64,000 nucleotides of DNA from the NCBI GenBank assembly GCA_964019425.1, contig OZ025803.1, positions 1,164,001-1,228,000 on the forward strand, given 5' to 3'. The translations under genes and the position numbers were made by a program. Position 1 is the first letter of the stretch. The number at the start of each line of letters is the position of its first letter. The notes below the pieces were generated by a model. It had not been told where the DNA came from. It was given only the letters and a program-made list of their open reading frames with translations, and did no database searches. This document shows, piece by piece, positions 22,527 to 37,575 of this stretch. The stretch is from Flectonema sp. DT1601. Lineage: Eukaryota > Euglenozoa > Diplonemea > Diplonemida > Diplonemidae.

Positions 22527-25500
22527 TTTTTTCCCTCCCTCGCCCCATCCCCGTCAGCGAGTAGGAAAGCGCAGCTAGGAATTTTTCCACGCAAGCGGAT
22601 CCCACAACCCGACCACCCTTCCCCACGCTCACCCCATCCACCCTCCCCCACCCCAACAAAAGAAGAAAACGGCGGCAGCCACGTGACACACTCGTGTTCG
22701 TGTAGCGAAGCGTTTCGGCGACTTCGAAGACGACGACGACGACGACGACGTAGAAGAGACGGTGTATGTGACTGACCTTCTTCTTCCTTATTTATTTGTT
22801 TACTTTTGTTAATTACTTCCTCTTAATTTCATTCCTCTCTTAGATTGTTGTTTATTTGCTTATTTATTTGTTTGTTTATTTGTCTGTTTATCTGTCTGTA
22901 TATTCTGTTACTATCTGTTATTTTGTTACATTTATCTGTAGTACATTTTTGTTATTGTTAAATTAAAACATCTTCTTCACAGTTTTTTCCCTCCCTCGCC
23001 CCATCCCCGTCAGCGAGTAGGAAAGCGCAGCTAGGAATTTTTCCACGCAAGCGGATCCCACAACCCGACCACCCTTCCCCACGCTCACCCCATCCACCCT
23101 CCCCCACCCCAACAAAAGAAGAAAACGGCGGCAGCCACGTGACACACTCGTGTTCGTGTAGCGAAGCGTTTCGGCGACTTCGAAGACGACGACGACGACG
23201 ACGACGTAGAAGAGACGGTGTATGTGACTGACCTTCTTCTTCCTTATTTATTTGTTTACTTTTGTTAATTACTTCCTCTTAATTTCATTCCTCTCTTAGA
23301 TTGTTGTTTATTTGCTTATTTATTTGTTTGTTTATTTGTCTGTTTATCTGTCTGTATATTCTGTTACTATCTGTTATTTTGTTACATTTATCTGTAGTAC
23401 ATTTTTGTTATTGTTAAATTAAAACATCTTCTTCACAGTTTTTTCCCTCCCTCGCCCCATCCCCGTCAGCGAGTAGGAAAGCGCAGCTAGGAATTTTTCC
23501 ACGCAAGCGGATCCCACAACCCGACCACCCTTCCCCACGCTCACCCCATCCACCCTCCCCCACCCCAACAAAAGAAGAAAACGGCGGCAGCCACGTGACA
23601 CACTCGTGTTCGTGTAGCGAAGCGTTTCGGCGACTTCGAAGACGACGACGACGACGACGACGTAGAAGAGACGGTGTATGTGACTGACCTTCTTCTTCCT
23701 TATTTATTTGTTTACTTTTGTTAATTACTTCCTCTTAATTTCATTCCTCTCTTAGATTGTTGTTTATTTGCTTATTTATTTGTTTGTTTATTTGTCTGTT
23801 TATCTGTCTGTATATTCTGTTACTATCTGTTATTTTGTTACATTTATCTGTAGTACATTTTTGTTATTGTTAAATTAAAACATCTTCTTCACAGTTTTTT
23901 CCCTCCCTCGCCCCATCCCCGTCAGCGAGTAGGAAAGCGCAGCTAGGAATTTTTCCACGCAAGCGGATCCCACAACCCGACCACCCTTCCCCACGCTCAC
24001 CCCATCCACCCTCCCCCACCCCAACAAAAGAAGAAAACGGCGGCAGCCACGTGACACACTCGTGTTCGTGTAGCGAAGCGTTTCGGCGACTTCGAAGACG
24101 ACGACGACGACGACGACGTAGAAGAGACGGTGTATGTGACTGACCTTCTTCTTCCTTATTTATTTGTTTACTTTTGTTAATTACTTCCTCTTAATTTCAT
24201 TCCTCTCTTAGATTGTTGTTTATTTGCTTATTTATTTGTTTGTTTATTTGTCTGTTTATCTGTCTGTATATTCTGTTACTATCTGTTATTTTGTTACATT
24301 TATCTGTAGTACATTTTTGTTATTGTTAAATTAAAACATCTTCTTCACAGTTTTTTCCCTCCCTCGCCCCATCCCCGTCAGCGAGTAGGAAAGCGCAGCT
24401 AGGAATTTTTCCACGCAAGCGGATCCCACAACCCGACCACCCTTCCCCACGCTCACCCCATCCACCCTCCCCCACCCCAACAAAAGAAGAAAACGGCGGC
24501 AGCCACGTGACACACTCGTGTTCGTGTAGCGAAGCGTTTCGGCGACTTCGAAGACGACGACGACGACGACGACGTAGAAGAGACGGTGTATGTGACTGAC
24601 CTTCTTCTTCCTTATTTATTTGTTTACTTTTGTTAATTACTTCCTCTTAATTTCATTCCTCTCTTAGATTGTTGTTTATTTGCTTATTTATTTGTTTGTT
24701 TATTTGTCTGTTTATCTGTCTGTATATTCTGTTACTATCTGTTATTTTGTTACATTTATCTGTAGTACATTTTTGTTATTGTTAAATTAAAACATCTTCT
24801 TCACAGTTTTTTCCCTCCCTCGCCCCATCCCCGTCAGCGAGTAGGAAAGCGCAGCTAGGAATTTTTCCACGCAAGCGGATCCCACAACCCGACCACCCTT
24901 CCCCACGCTCACCCCATCCACCCTCCCCCACCCCAACAAAAGAAGAAAACGGCGGCAGCCACGTGACACACTCGTGTTCGTGTAGCGAAGCGTTTCGGCG
25001 ACTTCGAAGACGACGACGACGACGACGACGTAGAAGAGACGGTGTATGTGACTGACCTTCTTCTTCCTTATTTATTTGTTTACTTTTGTTAATTACTTCC
25101 TCTTAATTTCATTCCTCTCTTAGATTGTTGTTTATTTGCTTATTTATTTGTTTGTTTATTTGTCTGTTTATCTGTCTGTATATTCTGTTACTATCTGTTA
25201 TTTTGTTACATTTATCTGTAGTACATTTTTGTTATTGTTAAATTAAAACATCTTCTTCACAGTTTTTTCCCTCCCTCGCCCCATCCCCGTCAGCGAGTAG
25301 GAAAGCGCAGCTAGGAATTTTTCCACGCAAGCGGATCCCACAACCCGACCACCCTTCCCCACGCTCACCCCATCCACCCTCCCCCACCCCAACAAAAGAA
25401 GAAAACGGCGGCAGCCACGTGACACACTCGTGTTCGTGTAGCGAAGCGTTTCGGCGACTTCGAAGACGACGACGACGACGACGACGTAGAAGAGACGGTG

Positions 25501-28500
25501 TATGTGACTGACCTTCTTCTTCCTTATTTATTTGTTTACTTTTGTTAATTACTTCCTCTTAATTTCATTCCTCTCTTAGATTGTTGTTTATTTGCTTATT
25601 TATTTGTTTGTTTATTTGTCTGTTTATCTGTCTGTATATTCTGTTACTATCTGTTATTTTGTTACATTTATCTGTAGTACATTTTTGTTATTGTTAAATT
25701 AAAACATCTTCTTCACAGTTTTTTCCCTCCCTCGCCCCATCCCCGTCAGCGAGTAGGAAAGCGCAGCTAGGAATTTTTCCACGCAAGCGGATCCCACAAC
25801 CCGACCACCCTTCCCCACGCTCACCCCATCCACCCTCCCCCACCCCAACAAAAGAAGAAAACGGCGGCAGCCACGTGACACACTCGTGTTCGTGTAGCGA
25901 AGCGTTTCGGCGACTTCGAAGACGACGACGACGACGACGACGTAGAAGAGACGGTGTATGTGACTGACCTTCTTCTTCCTTATTTATTTGTTTACTTTTG
26001 TTAATTACTTCCTCTTAATTTCATTCCTCTCTTAGATTGTTGTTTATTTGCTTATTTATTTGTTTGTTTATTTGTCTGTTTATCTGTCTGTATATTCTGT
26101 TACTATCTGTTATTTTGTTACATTTATCTGTAGTACATTTTTGTTATTGTTAAATTAAAACATCTTCTTCACAGTTTTTTCCCTCCCTCGCCCCATCCCC
26201 GTCAGCGAGTAGGAAAGCGCAGCTAGGAATTTTTCCACGCAAGCGGATCCCACAACCCGACCACCCTTCCCCACGCTCACCCCATCCACCCTCCCCCACC
26301 CCAACAAAAGAAGAAAACGGCGGCAGCCACGTGACACACTCGTGTTCGTGTAGCGAAGCGTTTCGGCGACTTCGAAGACGACGACGACGACGACGACGTA
26401 GAAGAGACGGTGTATGTGACTGACCTTCTTCTTCCTTATTTATTTGTTTACTTTTGTTAATTACTTCCTCTTAATTTCATTCCTCTCTTAGATTGTTGTT
26501 TATTTGCTTATTTATTTGTTTGTTTATTTGTCTGTTTATCTGTCTGTATATTCTGTTACTATCTGTTATTTTGTTACATTTATCTGTAGTACATTTTTGT
26601 TATTGTTAAATTAAAACATCTTCTTCACAGTTTTTTCCCTCCCTCGCCCCATCCCCGTCAGCGAGTAGGAAAGCGCAGCTAGGAATTTTTCCACGCAAGC
26701 GGATCCCACAACCCGACCACCCTTCCCCACGCTCACCCCATCCACCCTCCCCCACCCCAACAAAAGAAGAAAACGGCGGCAGCCACGTGACACACTCGTG
26801 TTCGTGTAGCGAAGCGTTTCGGCGACTTCGAAGACGACGACGACGACGACGACGTAGAAGAGACGGTGTATGTGACTGACCTTCTTCTTCCTTATTTATT
26901 TGTTTACTTTTGTTAATTACTTCCTCTTAATTTCATTCCTCTCTTAGATTGTTGTTTATTTGCTTATTTATTTGTTTGTTTATTTGTCTGTTTATCTGTC
27001 TGTATATTCTGTTACTATCTGTTATTTTGTTACATTTATCTGTAGTACATTTTTGTTATTGTTAAATTAAAACATCTTCTTCACAGTTTTTTCCCTCCCT
27101 CGCCCCATCCCCGTCAGCGAGTAGGAAAGCGCAGCTAGGAATTTTTCCACGCAAGCGGATCCCACAACCCGACCACCCTTCCCCACGCTCACCCCATCCA
27201 CCCTCCCCCACCCCAACAAAAGAAGAAAACGGCGGCAGCCACGTGACACACTCGTGTTCGTGTAGCGAAGCGTTTCGGCGACTTCGAAGACGACGACGAC
27301 GACGACGACGTAGAAGAGACGGTGTATGTGACTGACCTTCTTCTTCCTTATTTATTTGTTTACTTTTGTTAATTACTTCCTCTTAATTTCATTCCTCTCT
27401 TAGATTGTTGTTTATTTGCTTATTTATTTGTTTGTTTATTTGTCTGTTTATCTGTCTGTATATTCTGTTACTATCTGTTATTTTGTTACATTTATCTGTA
27501 GTACATTTTTGTTATTGTTAAATTAAAACATCTTCTTCACAGTTTTTTCCCTCCCTCGCCCCATCCCCGTCAGCGAGTAGGAAAGCGCAGCTAGGAATTT
27601 TTCCACGCAAGCGGATCCCACAACCCGACCACCCTTCCCCACGCTCACCCCATCCACCCTCCCCCACCCCAACAAAAGAAGAAAACGGCGGCAGCCACGT
27701 GACACACTCGTGTTCGTGTAGCGAAGCGTTTCGGCGACTTCGAAGACGACGACGACGACGACGACGTAGAAGAGACGGTGTATGTGACTGACCTTCTTCT
27801 TCCTTATTTATTTGTTTACTTTTGTTAATTACTTCCTCTTAATTTCATTCCTCTCTTAGATTGTTGTTTATTTGCTTATTTATTTGTTTGTTTATTTGTC
27901 TGTTTATCTGTCTGTATATTCTGTTACTATCTGTTATTTTGTTACATTTATCTGTAGTACATTTTTGTTATTGTTAAATTAAAACATCTTCTTCACAGTT
28001 TTTTCCCTCCCTCGCCCCATCCCCGTCAGCGAGTAGGAAAGCGCAGCTAGGAATTTTTCCACGCAAGCGGATCCCACAACCCGACCACCCTTCCCCACGC
28101 TCACCCCATCCACCCTCCCCCACCCCAACAAAAGAAGAAAACGGCGGCAGCCACGTGACACACTCGTGTTCGTGTAGCGAAGCGTTTCGGCGACTTCGAA
28201 GACGACGACGACGACGACGACGTAGAAGAGACGGTGTATGTGACTGACCTTCTTCTTCCTTATTTATTTGTTTACTTTTGTTAATTACTTCCTCTTAATT
28301 TCATTCCTCTCTTAGATTGTTGTTTATTTGCTTATTTATTTGTTTGTTTATTTGTCTGTTTATCTGTCTGTATATTCTGTTACTATCTGTTATTTTGTTA
28401 CATTTATCTGTAGTACATTTTTGTTATTGTTAAATTAAAACATCTTCTTCACAGTTTTTTCCCTCCCTCGCCCCATCCCCGTCAGCGAGTAGGAAAGCGC

Positions 28501-31500
28501 AGCTAGGAATTTTTCCACGCAAGCGGATCCCACAACCCGACCACCCTTCCCCACGCTCACCCCATCCACCCTCCCCCACCCCAACAAAAGAAGAAAACGG
28601 CGGCAGCCACGTGACACACTCGTGTTCGTGTAGCGAAGCGTTTCGGCGACTTCGAAGACGACGACGACGACGACGACGTAGAAGAGACGGTGTATGTGAC
28701 TGACCTTCTTCTTCCTTATTTATTTGTTTACTTTTGTTAATTACTTCCTCTTAATTTCATTCCTCTCTTAGATTGTTGTTTATTTGCTTATTTATTTGTT
28801 TGTTTATTTGTCTGTTTATCTGTCTGTATATTCTGTTACTATCTGTTATTTTGTTACATTTATCTGTAGTACATTTTTGTTATTGTTAAATTAAAACATC
28901 TTCTTCACAGTTTTTTCCCTCCCTCGCCCCATCCCCGTCAGCGAGTAGGAAAGCGCAGCTAGGAATTTTTCCACGCAAGCGGATCCCACAACCCGACCAC
29001 CCTTCCCCACGCTCACCCCATCCACCCTCCCCCACCCCAACAAAAGAAGAAAACGGCGGCAGCCACGTGACACACTCGTGTTCGTGTAGCGAAGCGTTTC
29101 GGCGACTTCGAAGACGACGACGACGACGACGACGTAGAAGAGACGGTGTATGTGACTGACCTTCTTCTTCCTTATTTATTTGTTTACTTTTGTTAATTAC
29201 TTCCTCTTAATTTCATTCCTCTCTTAGATTGTTGTTTATTTGCTTATTTATTTGTTTGTTTATTTGTCTGTTTATCTGTCTGTATATTCTGTTACTATCT
29301 GTTATTTTGTTACATTTATCTGTAGTACATTTTTGTTATTGTTAAATTAAAACATCTTCTTCACAGTTTTTTCCCTCCCTCGCCCCATCCCCGTCAGCGA
29401 GTAGGAAAGCGCAGCTAGGAATTTTTCCACGCAAGCGGATCCCACAACCCGACCACCCTTCCCCACGCTCACCCCATCCACCCTCCCCCACCCCAACAAA
29501 AGAAGAAAACGGCGGCAGCCACGTGACACACTCGTGTTCGTGTAGCGAAGCGTTTCGGCGACTTCGAAGACGACGACGACGACGACGACGTAGAAGAGAC
29601 GGTGTATGTGACTGACCTTCTTCTTCCTTATTTATTTGTTTACTTTTGTTAATTACTTCCTCTTAATTTCATTCCTCTCTTAGATTGTTGTTTATTTGCT
29701 TATTTATTTGTTTGTTTATTTGTCTGTTTATCTGTCTGTATATTCTGTTACTATCTGTTATTTTGTTACATTTATCTGTAGTACATTTTTGTTATTGTTA
29801 AATTAAAACATCTTCTTCACAGTTTTTTCCCTCCCTCGCCCCATCCCCGTCAGCGAGTAGGAAAGCGCAGCTAGGAATTTTTCCACGCAAGCGGATCCCA
29901 CAACCCGACCACCCTTCCCCACGCTCACCCCATCCACCCTCCCCCACCCCAACAAAAGAAGAAAACGGCGGCAGCCACGTGACACACTCGTGTTCGTGTA
30001 GCGAAGCGTTTCGGCGACTTCGAAGACGACGACGACGACGACGACGTAGAAGAGACGGTGTATGTGACTGACCTTCTTCTTCCTTATTTATTTGTTTACT
30101 TTTGTTAATTACTTCCTCTTAATTTCATTCCTCTCTTAGATTGTTGTTTATTTGCTTATTTATTTGTTTGTTTATTTGTCTGTTTATCTGTCTGTATATT
30201 CTGTTACTATCTGTTATTTTGTTACATTTATCTGTAGTACATTTTTGTTATTGTTAAATTAAAACATCTTCTTCACAGTTTTTTCCCTCCCTCGCCCCAT
30301 CCCCGTCAGCGAGTAGGAAAGCGCAGCTAGGAATTTTTCCACGCAAGCGGATCCCACAACCCGACCACCCTTCCCCACGCTCACCCCATCCACCCTCCCC
30401 CACCCCAACAAAAGAAGAAAACGGCGGCAGCCACGTGACACACTCGTGTTCGTGTAGCGAAGCGTTTCGGCGACTTCGAAGACGACGACGACGACGACGA
30501 CGTAGAAGAGACGGTGTATGTGACTGACCTTCTTCTTCCTTATTTATTTGTTTACTTTTGTTAATTACTTCCTCTTAATTTCATTCCTCTCTTAGATTGT
30601 TGTTTATTTGCTTATTTATTTGTTTGTTTATTTGTCTGTTTATCTGTCTGTATATTCTGTTACTATCTGTTATTTTGTTACATTTATCTGTAGTACATTT
30701 TTGTTATTGTTAAATTAAAACATCTTCTTCACAGTTTTTTCCCTCCCTCGCCCCATCCCCGTCAGCGAGTAGGAAAGCGCAGCTAGGAATTTTTCCACGC
30801 AAGCGGATCCCACAACCCGACCACCCTTCCCCACGCTCACCCCATCCACCCTCCCCCACCCCAACAAAAGAAGAAAACGGCGGCAGCCACGTGACACACT
30901 CGTGTTCGTGTAGCGAAGCGTTTCGGCGACTTCGAAGACGACGACGACGACGACGACGTAGAAGAGACGGTGTATGTGACTGACCTTCTTCTTCCTTATT
31001 TATTTGTTTACTTTTGTTAATTACTTCCTCTTAATTTCATTCCTCTCTTAGATTGTTGTTTATTTGCTTATTTATTTGTTTGTTTATTTGTCTGTTTATC
31101 TGTCTGTATATTCTGTTACTATCTGTTATTTTGTTACATTTATCTGTAGTACATTTTTGTTATTGTTAAATTAAAACATCTTCTTCACAGTTTTTTCCCT
31201 CCCTCGCCCCATCCCCGTCAGCGAGTAGGAAAGCGCAGCTAGGAATTTTTCCACGCAAGCGGATCCCACAACCCGACCACCCTTCCCCACGCTCACCCCA
31301 TCCACCCTCCCCCACCCCAACAAAAGAAGAAAACGGCGGCAGCCACGTGACACACTCGTGTTCGTGTAGCGAAGCGTTTCGGCGACTTCGAAGACGACGA
31401 CGACGACGACGACGTAGAAGAGACGGTGTATGTGACTGACCTTCTTCTTCCTTATTTATTTGTTTACTTTTGTTAATTACTTCCTCTTAATTTCATTCCT

Positions 31501-34500
31501 CTCTTAGATTGTTGTTTATTTGCTTATTTATTTGTTTGTTTATTTGTCTGTTTATCTGTCTGTATATTCTGTTACTATCTGTTATTTTGTTACATTTATC
31601 TGTAGTACATTTTTGTTATTGTTAAATTAAAACATCTTCTTCACAGTTTTTTCCCTCCCTCGCCCCATCCCCGTCAGCGAGTAGGAAAGCGCAGCTAGGA
31701 ATTTTTCCACGCAAGCGGATCCCACAACCCGACCACCCTTCCCCACGCTCACCCCATCCACCCTCCCCCACCCCAACAAAAGAAGAAAACGGCGGCAGCC
31801 ACGTGACACACTCGTGTTCGTGTAGCGAAGCGTTTCGGCGACTTCGAAGACGACGACGACGACGACGACGTAGAAGAGACGGTGTATGTGACTGACCTTC
31901 TTCTTCCTTATTTATTTGTTTACTTTTGTTAATTACTTCCTCTTAATTTCATTCCTCTCTTAGATTGTTGTTTATTTGCTTATTTATTTGTTTGTTTATT
32001 TGTCTGTTTATCTGTCTGTATATTCTGTTACTATCTGTTATTTTGTTACATTTATCTGTAGTACATTTTTGTTATTGTTAAATTAAAACATCTTCTTCAC
32101 AGTTTTTTCCCTCCCTCGCCCCATCCCCGTCAGCGAGTAGGAAAGCGCAGCTAGGAATTTTTCCACGCAAGCGGATCCCACAACCCGACCACCCTTCCCC
32201 ACGCTCACCCCATCCACCCTCCCCCACCCCAACAAAAGAAGAAAACGGCGGCAGCCACGTGACACACTCGTGTTCGTGTAGCGAAGCGTTTCGGCGACTT
32301 CGAAGACGACGACGACGACGACGACGTAGAAGAGACGGTGTATGTGACTGACCTTCTTCTTCCTTATTTATTTGTTTACTTTTGTTAATTACTTCCTCTT
32401 AATTTCATTCCTCTCTTAGATTGTTGTTTATTTGCTTATTTATTTGTTTGTTTATTTGTCTGTTTATCTGTCTGTATATTCTGTTACTATCTGTTATTTT
32501 GTTACATTTATCTGTAGTACATTTTTGTTATTGTTAAATTAAAACATCTTCTTCACAGTTTTTTCCCTCCCTCGCCCCATCCCCGTCAGCGAGTAGGAAA
32601 GCGCAGCTAGGAATTTTTCCACGCAAGCGGATCCCACAACCCGACCACCCTTCCCCACGCTCACCCCATCCACCCTCCCCCACCCCAACAAAAGAAGAAA
32701 ACGGCGGCAGCCACGTGACACACTCGTGTTCGTGTAGCGAAGCGTTTCGGCGACTTCGAAGACGACGACGACGACGACGACGTAGAAGAGACGGTGTATG
32801 TGACTGACCTTCTTCTTCCTTATTTATTTGTTTACTTTTGTTAATTACTTCCTCTTAATTTCATTCCTCTCTTAGATTGTTGTTTATTTGCTTATTTATT
32901 TGTTTGTTTATTTGTCTGTTTATCTGTCTGTATATTCTGTTACTATCTGTTATTTTGTTACATTTATCTGTAGTACATTTTTGTTATTGTTAAATTAAAA
33001 CATCTTCTTCACAGTTTTTTCCCTCCCTCGCCCCATCCCCGTCAGCGAGTAGGAAAGCGCAGCTAGGAATTTTTCCACGCAAGCGGATCCCACAACCCGA
33101 CCACCCTTCCCCACGCTCACCCCATCCACCCTCCCCCACCCCAACAAAAGAAGAAAACGGCGGCAGCCACGTGACACACTCGTGTTCGTGTAGCGAAGCG
33201 TTTCGGCGACTTCGAAGACGACGACGACGACGACGACGTAGAAGAGACGGTGTATGTGACTGACCTTCTTCTTCCTTATTTATTTGTTTACTTTTGTTAA
33301 TTACTTCCTCTTAATTTCATTCCTCTCTTAGATTGTTGTTTATTTGCTTATTTATTTGTTTGTTTATTTGTCTGTTTATCTGTCTGTATATTCTGTTACT
33401 ATCTGTTATTTTGTTACATTTATCTGTAGTACATTTTTGTTATTGTTAAATTAAAACATCTTCTTCACAGTTTTTTCCCTCCCTCGCCCCATCCCCGTCA
33501 GCGAGTAGGAAAGCGCAGCTAGGAATTTTTCCACGCAAGCGGATCCCACAACCCGACCACCCTTCCCCACGCTCACCCCATCCACCCTCCCCCACCCCAA
33601 CAAAAGAAGAAAACGGCGGCAGCCACGTGACACACTCGTGTTCGTGTAGCGAAGCGTTTCGGCGACTTCGAAGACGACGACGACGACGACGACGTAGAAG
33701 AGACGGTGTATGTGACTGACCTTCTTCTTCCTTATTTATTTGTTTACTTTTGTTAATTACTTCCTCTTAATTTCATTCCTCTCTTAGATTGTTGTTTATT
33801 TGCTTATTTATTTGTTTGTTTATTTGTCTGTTTATCTGTCTGTATATTCTGTTACTATCTGTTATTTTGTTACATTTATCTGTAGTACATTTTTGTTATT
33901 GTTAAATTAAAACATCTTCTTCACAGTTTTTTCCCTCCCTCGCCCCATCCCCGTCAGCGAGTAGGAAAGCGCAGCTAGGAATTTTTCCACGCAAGCGGAT
34001 CCCACAACCCGACCACCCTTCCCCACGCTCACCCCATCCACCCTCCCCCACCCCAACAAAAGAAGAAAACGGCGGCAGCCACGTGACACACTCGTGTTCG
34101 TGTAGCGAAGCGTTTCGGCGACTTCGAAGACGACGACGACGACGACGACGTAGAAGAGACGGTGTATGTGACTGACCTTCTTCTTCCTTATTTATTTGTT
34201 TACTTTTGTTAATTACTTCCTCTTAATTTCATTCCTCTCTTAGATTGTTGTTTATTTGCTTATTTATTTGTTTGTTTATTTGTCTGTTTATCTGTCTGTA
34301 TATTCTGTTACTATCTGTTATTTTGTTACATTTATCTGTAGTACATTTTTGTTATTGTTAAATTAAAACATCTTCTTCACAGTTTTTTCCCTCCCTCGCC
34401 CCATCCCCGTCAGCGAGTAGGAAAGCGCAGCTAGGAATTTTTCCACGCAAGCGGATCCCACAACCCGACCACCCTTCCCCACGCTCACCCCATCCACCCT

Positions 34501-37118
34501 CCCCCACCCCAACAAAAGAAGAAAACGGCGGCAGCCACGTGACACACTCGTGTTCGTGTAGCGAAGCGTTTCGGCGACTTCGAAGACGACGACGACGACG
34601 ACGACGTAGAAGAGACGGTGTATGTGACTGACCTTCTTCTTCCTTATTTATTTGTTTACTTTTGTTAATTACTTCCTCTTAATTTCATTCCTCTCTTAGA
34701 TTGTTGTTTATTTGCTTATTTATTTGTTTGTTTATTTGTCTGTTTATCTGTCTGTATATTCTGTTACTATCTGTTATTTTGTTACATTTATCTGTAGTAC
34801 ATTTTTGTTATTGTTAAATTAAAACATCTTCTTCACAGTTTTTTCCCTCCCTCGCCCCATCCCCGTCAGCGAGTAGGAAAGCGCAGCTAGGAATTTTTCC
34901 ACGCAAGCGGATCCCACAACCCGACCACCCTTCCCCACGCTCACCCCATCCACCCTCCCCCACCCCAACAAAAGAAGAAAACGGCGGCAGCCACGTGACA
35001 CACTCGTGTTCGTGTAGCGAAGCGTTTCGGCGACTTCGAAGACGACGACGACGACGACGACGTAGAAGAGACGGTGTATGTGACTGACCTTCTTCTTCCT
35101 TATTTATTTGTTTACTTTTGTTAATTACTTCCTCTTAATTTCATTCCTCTCTTAGATTGTTGTTTATTTGCTTATTTATTTGTTTGTTTATTTGTCTGTT
35201 TATCTGTCTGTATATTCTGTTACTATCTGTTATTTTGTTACATTTATCTGTAGTACATTTTTGTTATTGTTAAATTAAAACATCTTCTTCACAGTTTTTT
35301 CCCTCCCTCGCCCCATCCCCGTCAGCGAGTAGGAAAGCGCAGCTAGGAATTTTTCCACGCAAGCGGATCCCACAACCCGACCACCCTTCCCCACGCTCAC
35401 CCCATCCACCCTCCCCCACCCCAACAAAAGAAGAAAACGGCGGCAGCCACGTGACACACTCGTGTTCGTGTAGCGAAGCGTTTCGGCGACTTCGAAGACG
35501 ACGACGACGACGACGACGTAGAAGAGACGGTGTATGTGACTGACCTTCTTCTTCCTTATTTATTTGTTTACTTTTGTTAATTACTTCCTCTTAATTTCAT
35601 TCCTCTCTTAGATTGTTGTTTATTTGCTTATTTATTTGTTTGTTTATTTGTCTGTTTATCTGTCTGTATATTCTGTTACTATCTGTTATTTTGTTACATT
35701 TATCTGTAGTACATTTTTGTTATTGTTAAATTAAAACATCTTCTTCACAGTTTTTTCCCTCCCTCGCCCCATCCCCGTCAGCGAGTAGGAAAGCGCAGCT
35801 AGGAATTTTTCCACGCAAGCGGATCCCACAACCCGACCACCCTTCCCCACGCTCACCCCATCCACCCTCCCCCACCCCAACAAAAGAAGAAAACGGCGGC
35901 AGCCACGTGACACACTCGTGTTCGTGTAGCGAAGCGTTTCGGCGACTTCGAAGACGACGACGACGACGACGACGTAGAAGAGACGGTGTATGTGACTGAC
36001 CTTCTTCTTCCTTATTTATTTGTTTACTTTTGTTAATTACTTCCTCTTAATTTCATTCCTCTCTTAGATTGTTGTTTATTTGCTTATTTATTTGTTTGTT
36101 TATTTGTCTGTTTATCTGTCTGTATATTCTGTTACTATCTGTTATTTTGTTACATTTATCTGTAGTACATTTTTGTTATTGTTAAATTAAAACATCTTCT
36201 TCACAGTTTTTTCCCTCCCTCGCCCCATCCCCGTCAGCGAGTAGGAAAGCGCAGCTAGGAATTTTTCCACGCAAGCGGATCCCACAACCCGACCACCCTT
36301 CCCCACGCTCACCCCATCCACCCTCCCCCACCCCAACAAAAGAAGAAAACGGCGGCAGCCACGTGACACACTCGTGTTCGTGTAGCGAAGCGTTTCGGCG
36401 ACTTCGAAGACGACGACGACGACGACGACGTAGAAGAGACGGTGTATGTGACTGACCTTCTTCTTCCTTATTTATTTGTTTACTTTTGTTAATTACTTCC
36501 TCTTAATTTCATTCCTCTCTTAGATTGTTGTTTATTTGCTTATTTATTTGTTTGTTTATTTGTCTGTTTATCTGTCTGTATATTCTGTTACTATCTGTTA
36601 TTTTGTTACATTTATCTGTAGTACATTTTTGTTATTGTTAAATTAAAACATCTTCTTCACAGTTTTTTCCCTCCCTCGCCCCATCCCCGTCAGCGAGTAG
36701 GAAAGCGCAGCTAGGAATTTTTCCACGCAAGCGGATCCCACAACCCGACCACCCTTCCCCACGCTCACCCCATCCACCCTCCCCCACCCCAACAAAAGAA
36801 GAAAACGGCGGCAGCCACGTGACACACTCGTGTTCGTGTAGCGAAGCGTTTCGGCGACTTCGAAGACGACGACGACGACGACGACGTAGAAGAGACGGTG
36901 TATGTGACTGACCTTCTTCTTCCTTATTTATTTGTTTACTTTTGTTAATTACTTCCTCTTAATTTCATTCCTCTCTTAGATTGTTGTTTATTTGCTTATT
37001 TATTTGTTTGTTTATTTGTCTGTTTATCTGTCTGTATATTCTGTTACTATCTGTTATTTTGTTACATTTATCTGTAGTACATTTTTGTTATTGTTAAATT
37101 AAAACATCTTCTTCACAG

Positions 37119-37575
37119 TTTTTTCCCTCCCTCGCCCCATCCCCGTCAGCGAGTAGGAAAGCGCAGCTAGGAATTTTTCCACGCAAGCGGATCCCACAAC
37201 CCGACCACCCTTCCCCACGCTCACACCCATCCACCCTCCCCCACCCCAACAAAAGAAGAAAACGGCGGCAGCCACGTGACACACTCGTGTTCGTGTAGCG
37301 AAGCGTTTCGGCGACTTCGAAGACGACGACGACGACGACGACGTAGAAGAGACGGTGTATGTGACTGACCTTCTTCTTCCTTATTTATTTGTTTACTTTT
37401 GTTAATTACTTCCTCTTAATTTCATTCCTCTCTTAGATTGTTGTTTATTTGCTTATTTATTTGTTTGTTTATTTGTCTGTTTATCTGTCTGTATATTCTG
37501 TTACTATCTGTTATTTTGTTACATTTATCTGTAGTACATTTTTGTTATTGTTAAATTAAAACATCTTCTTCACAG
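37119..37575. repeat. Array unit 62, +1 bp variant
   Basis: An A inserted near 37225 changes CTCACCCC to CTCACACCC; the unit is 457 bp. The same change recurs in unit 81. Confidence 0.9.
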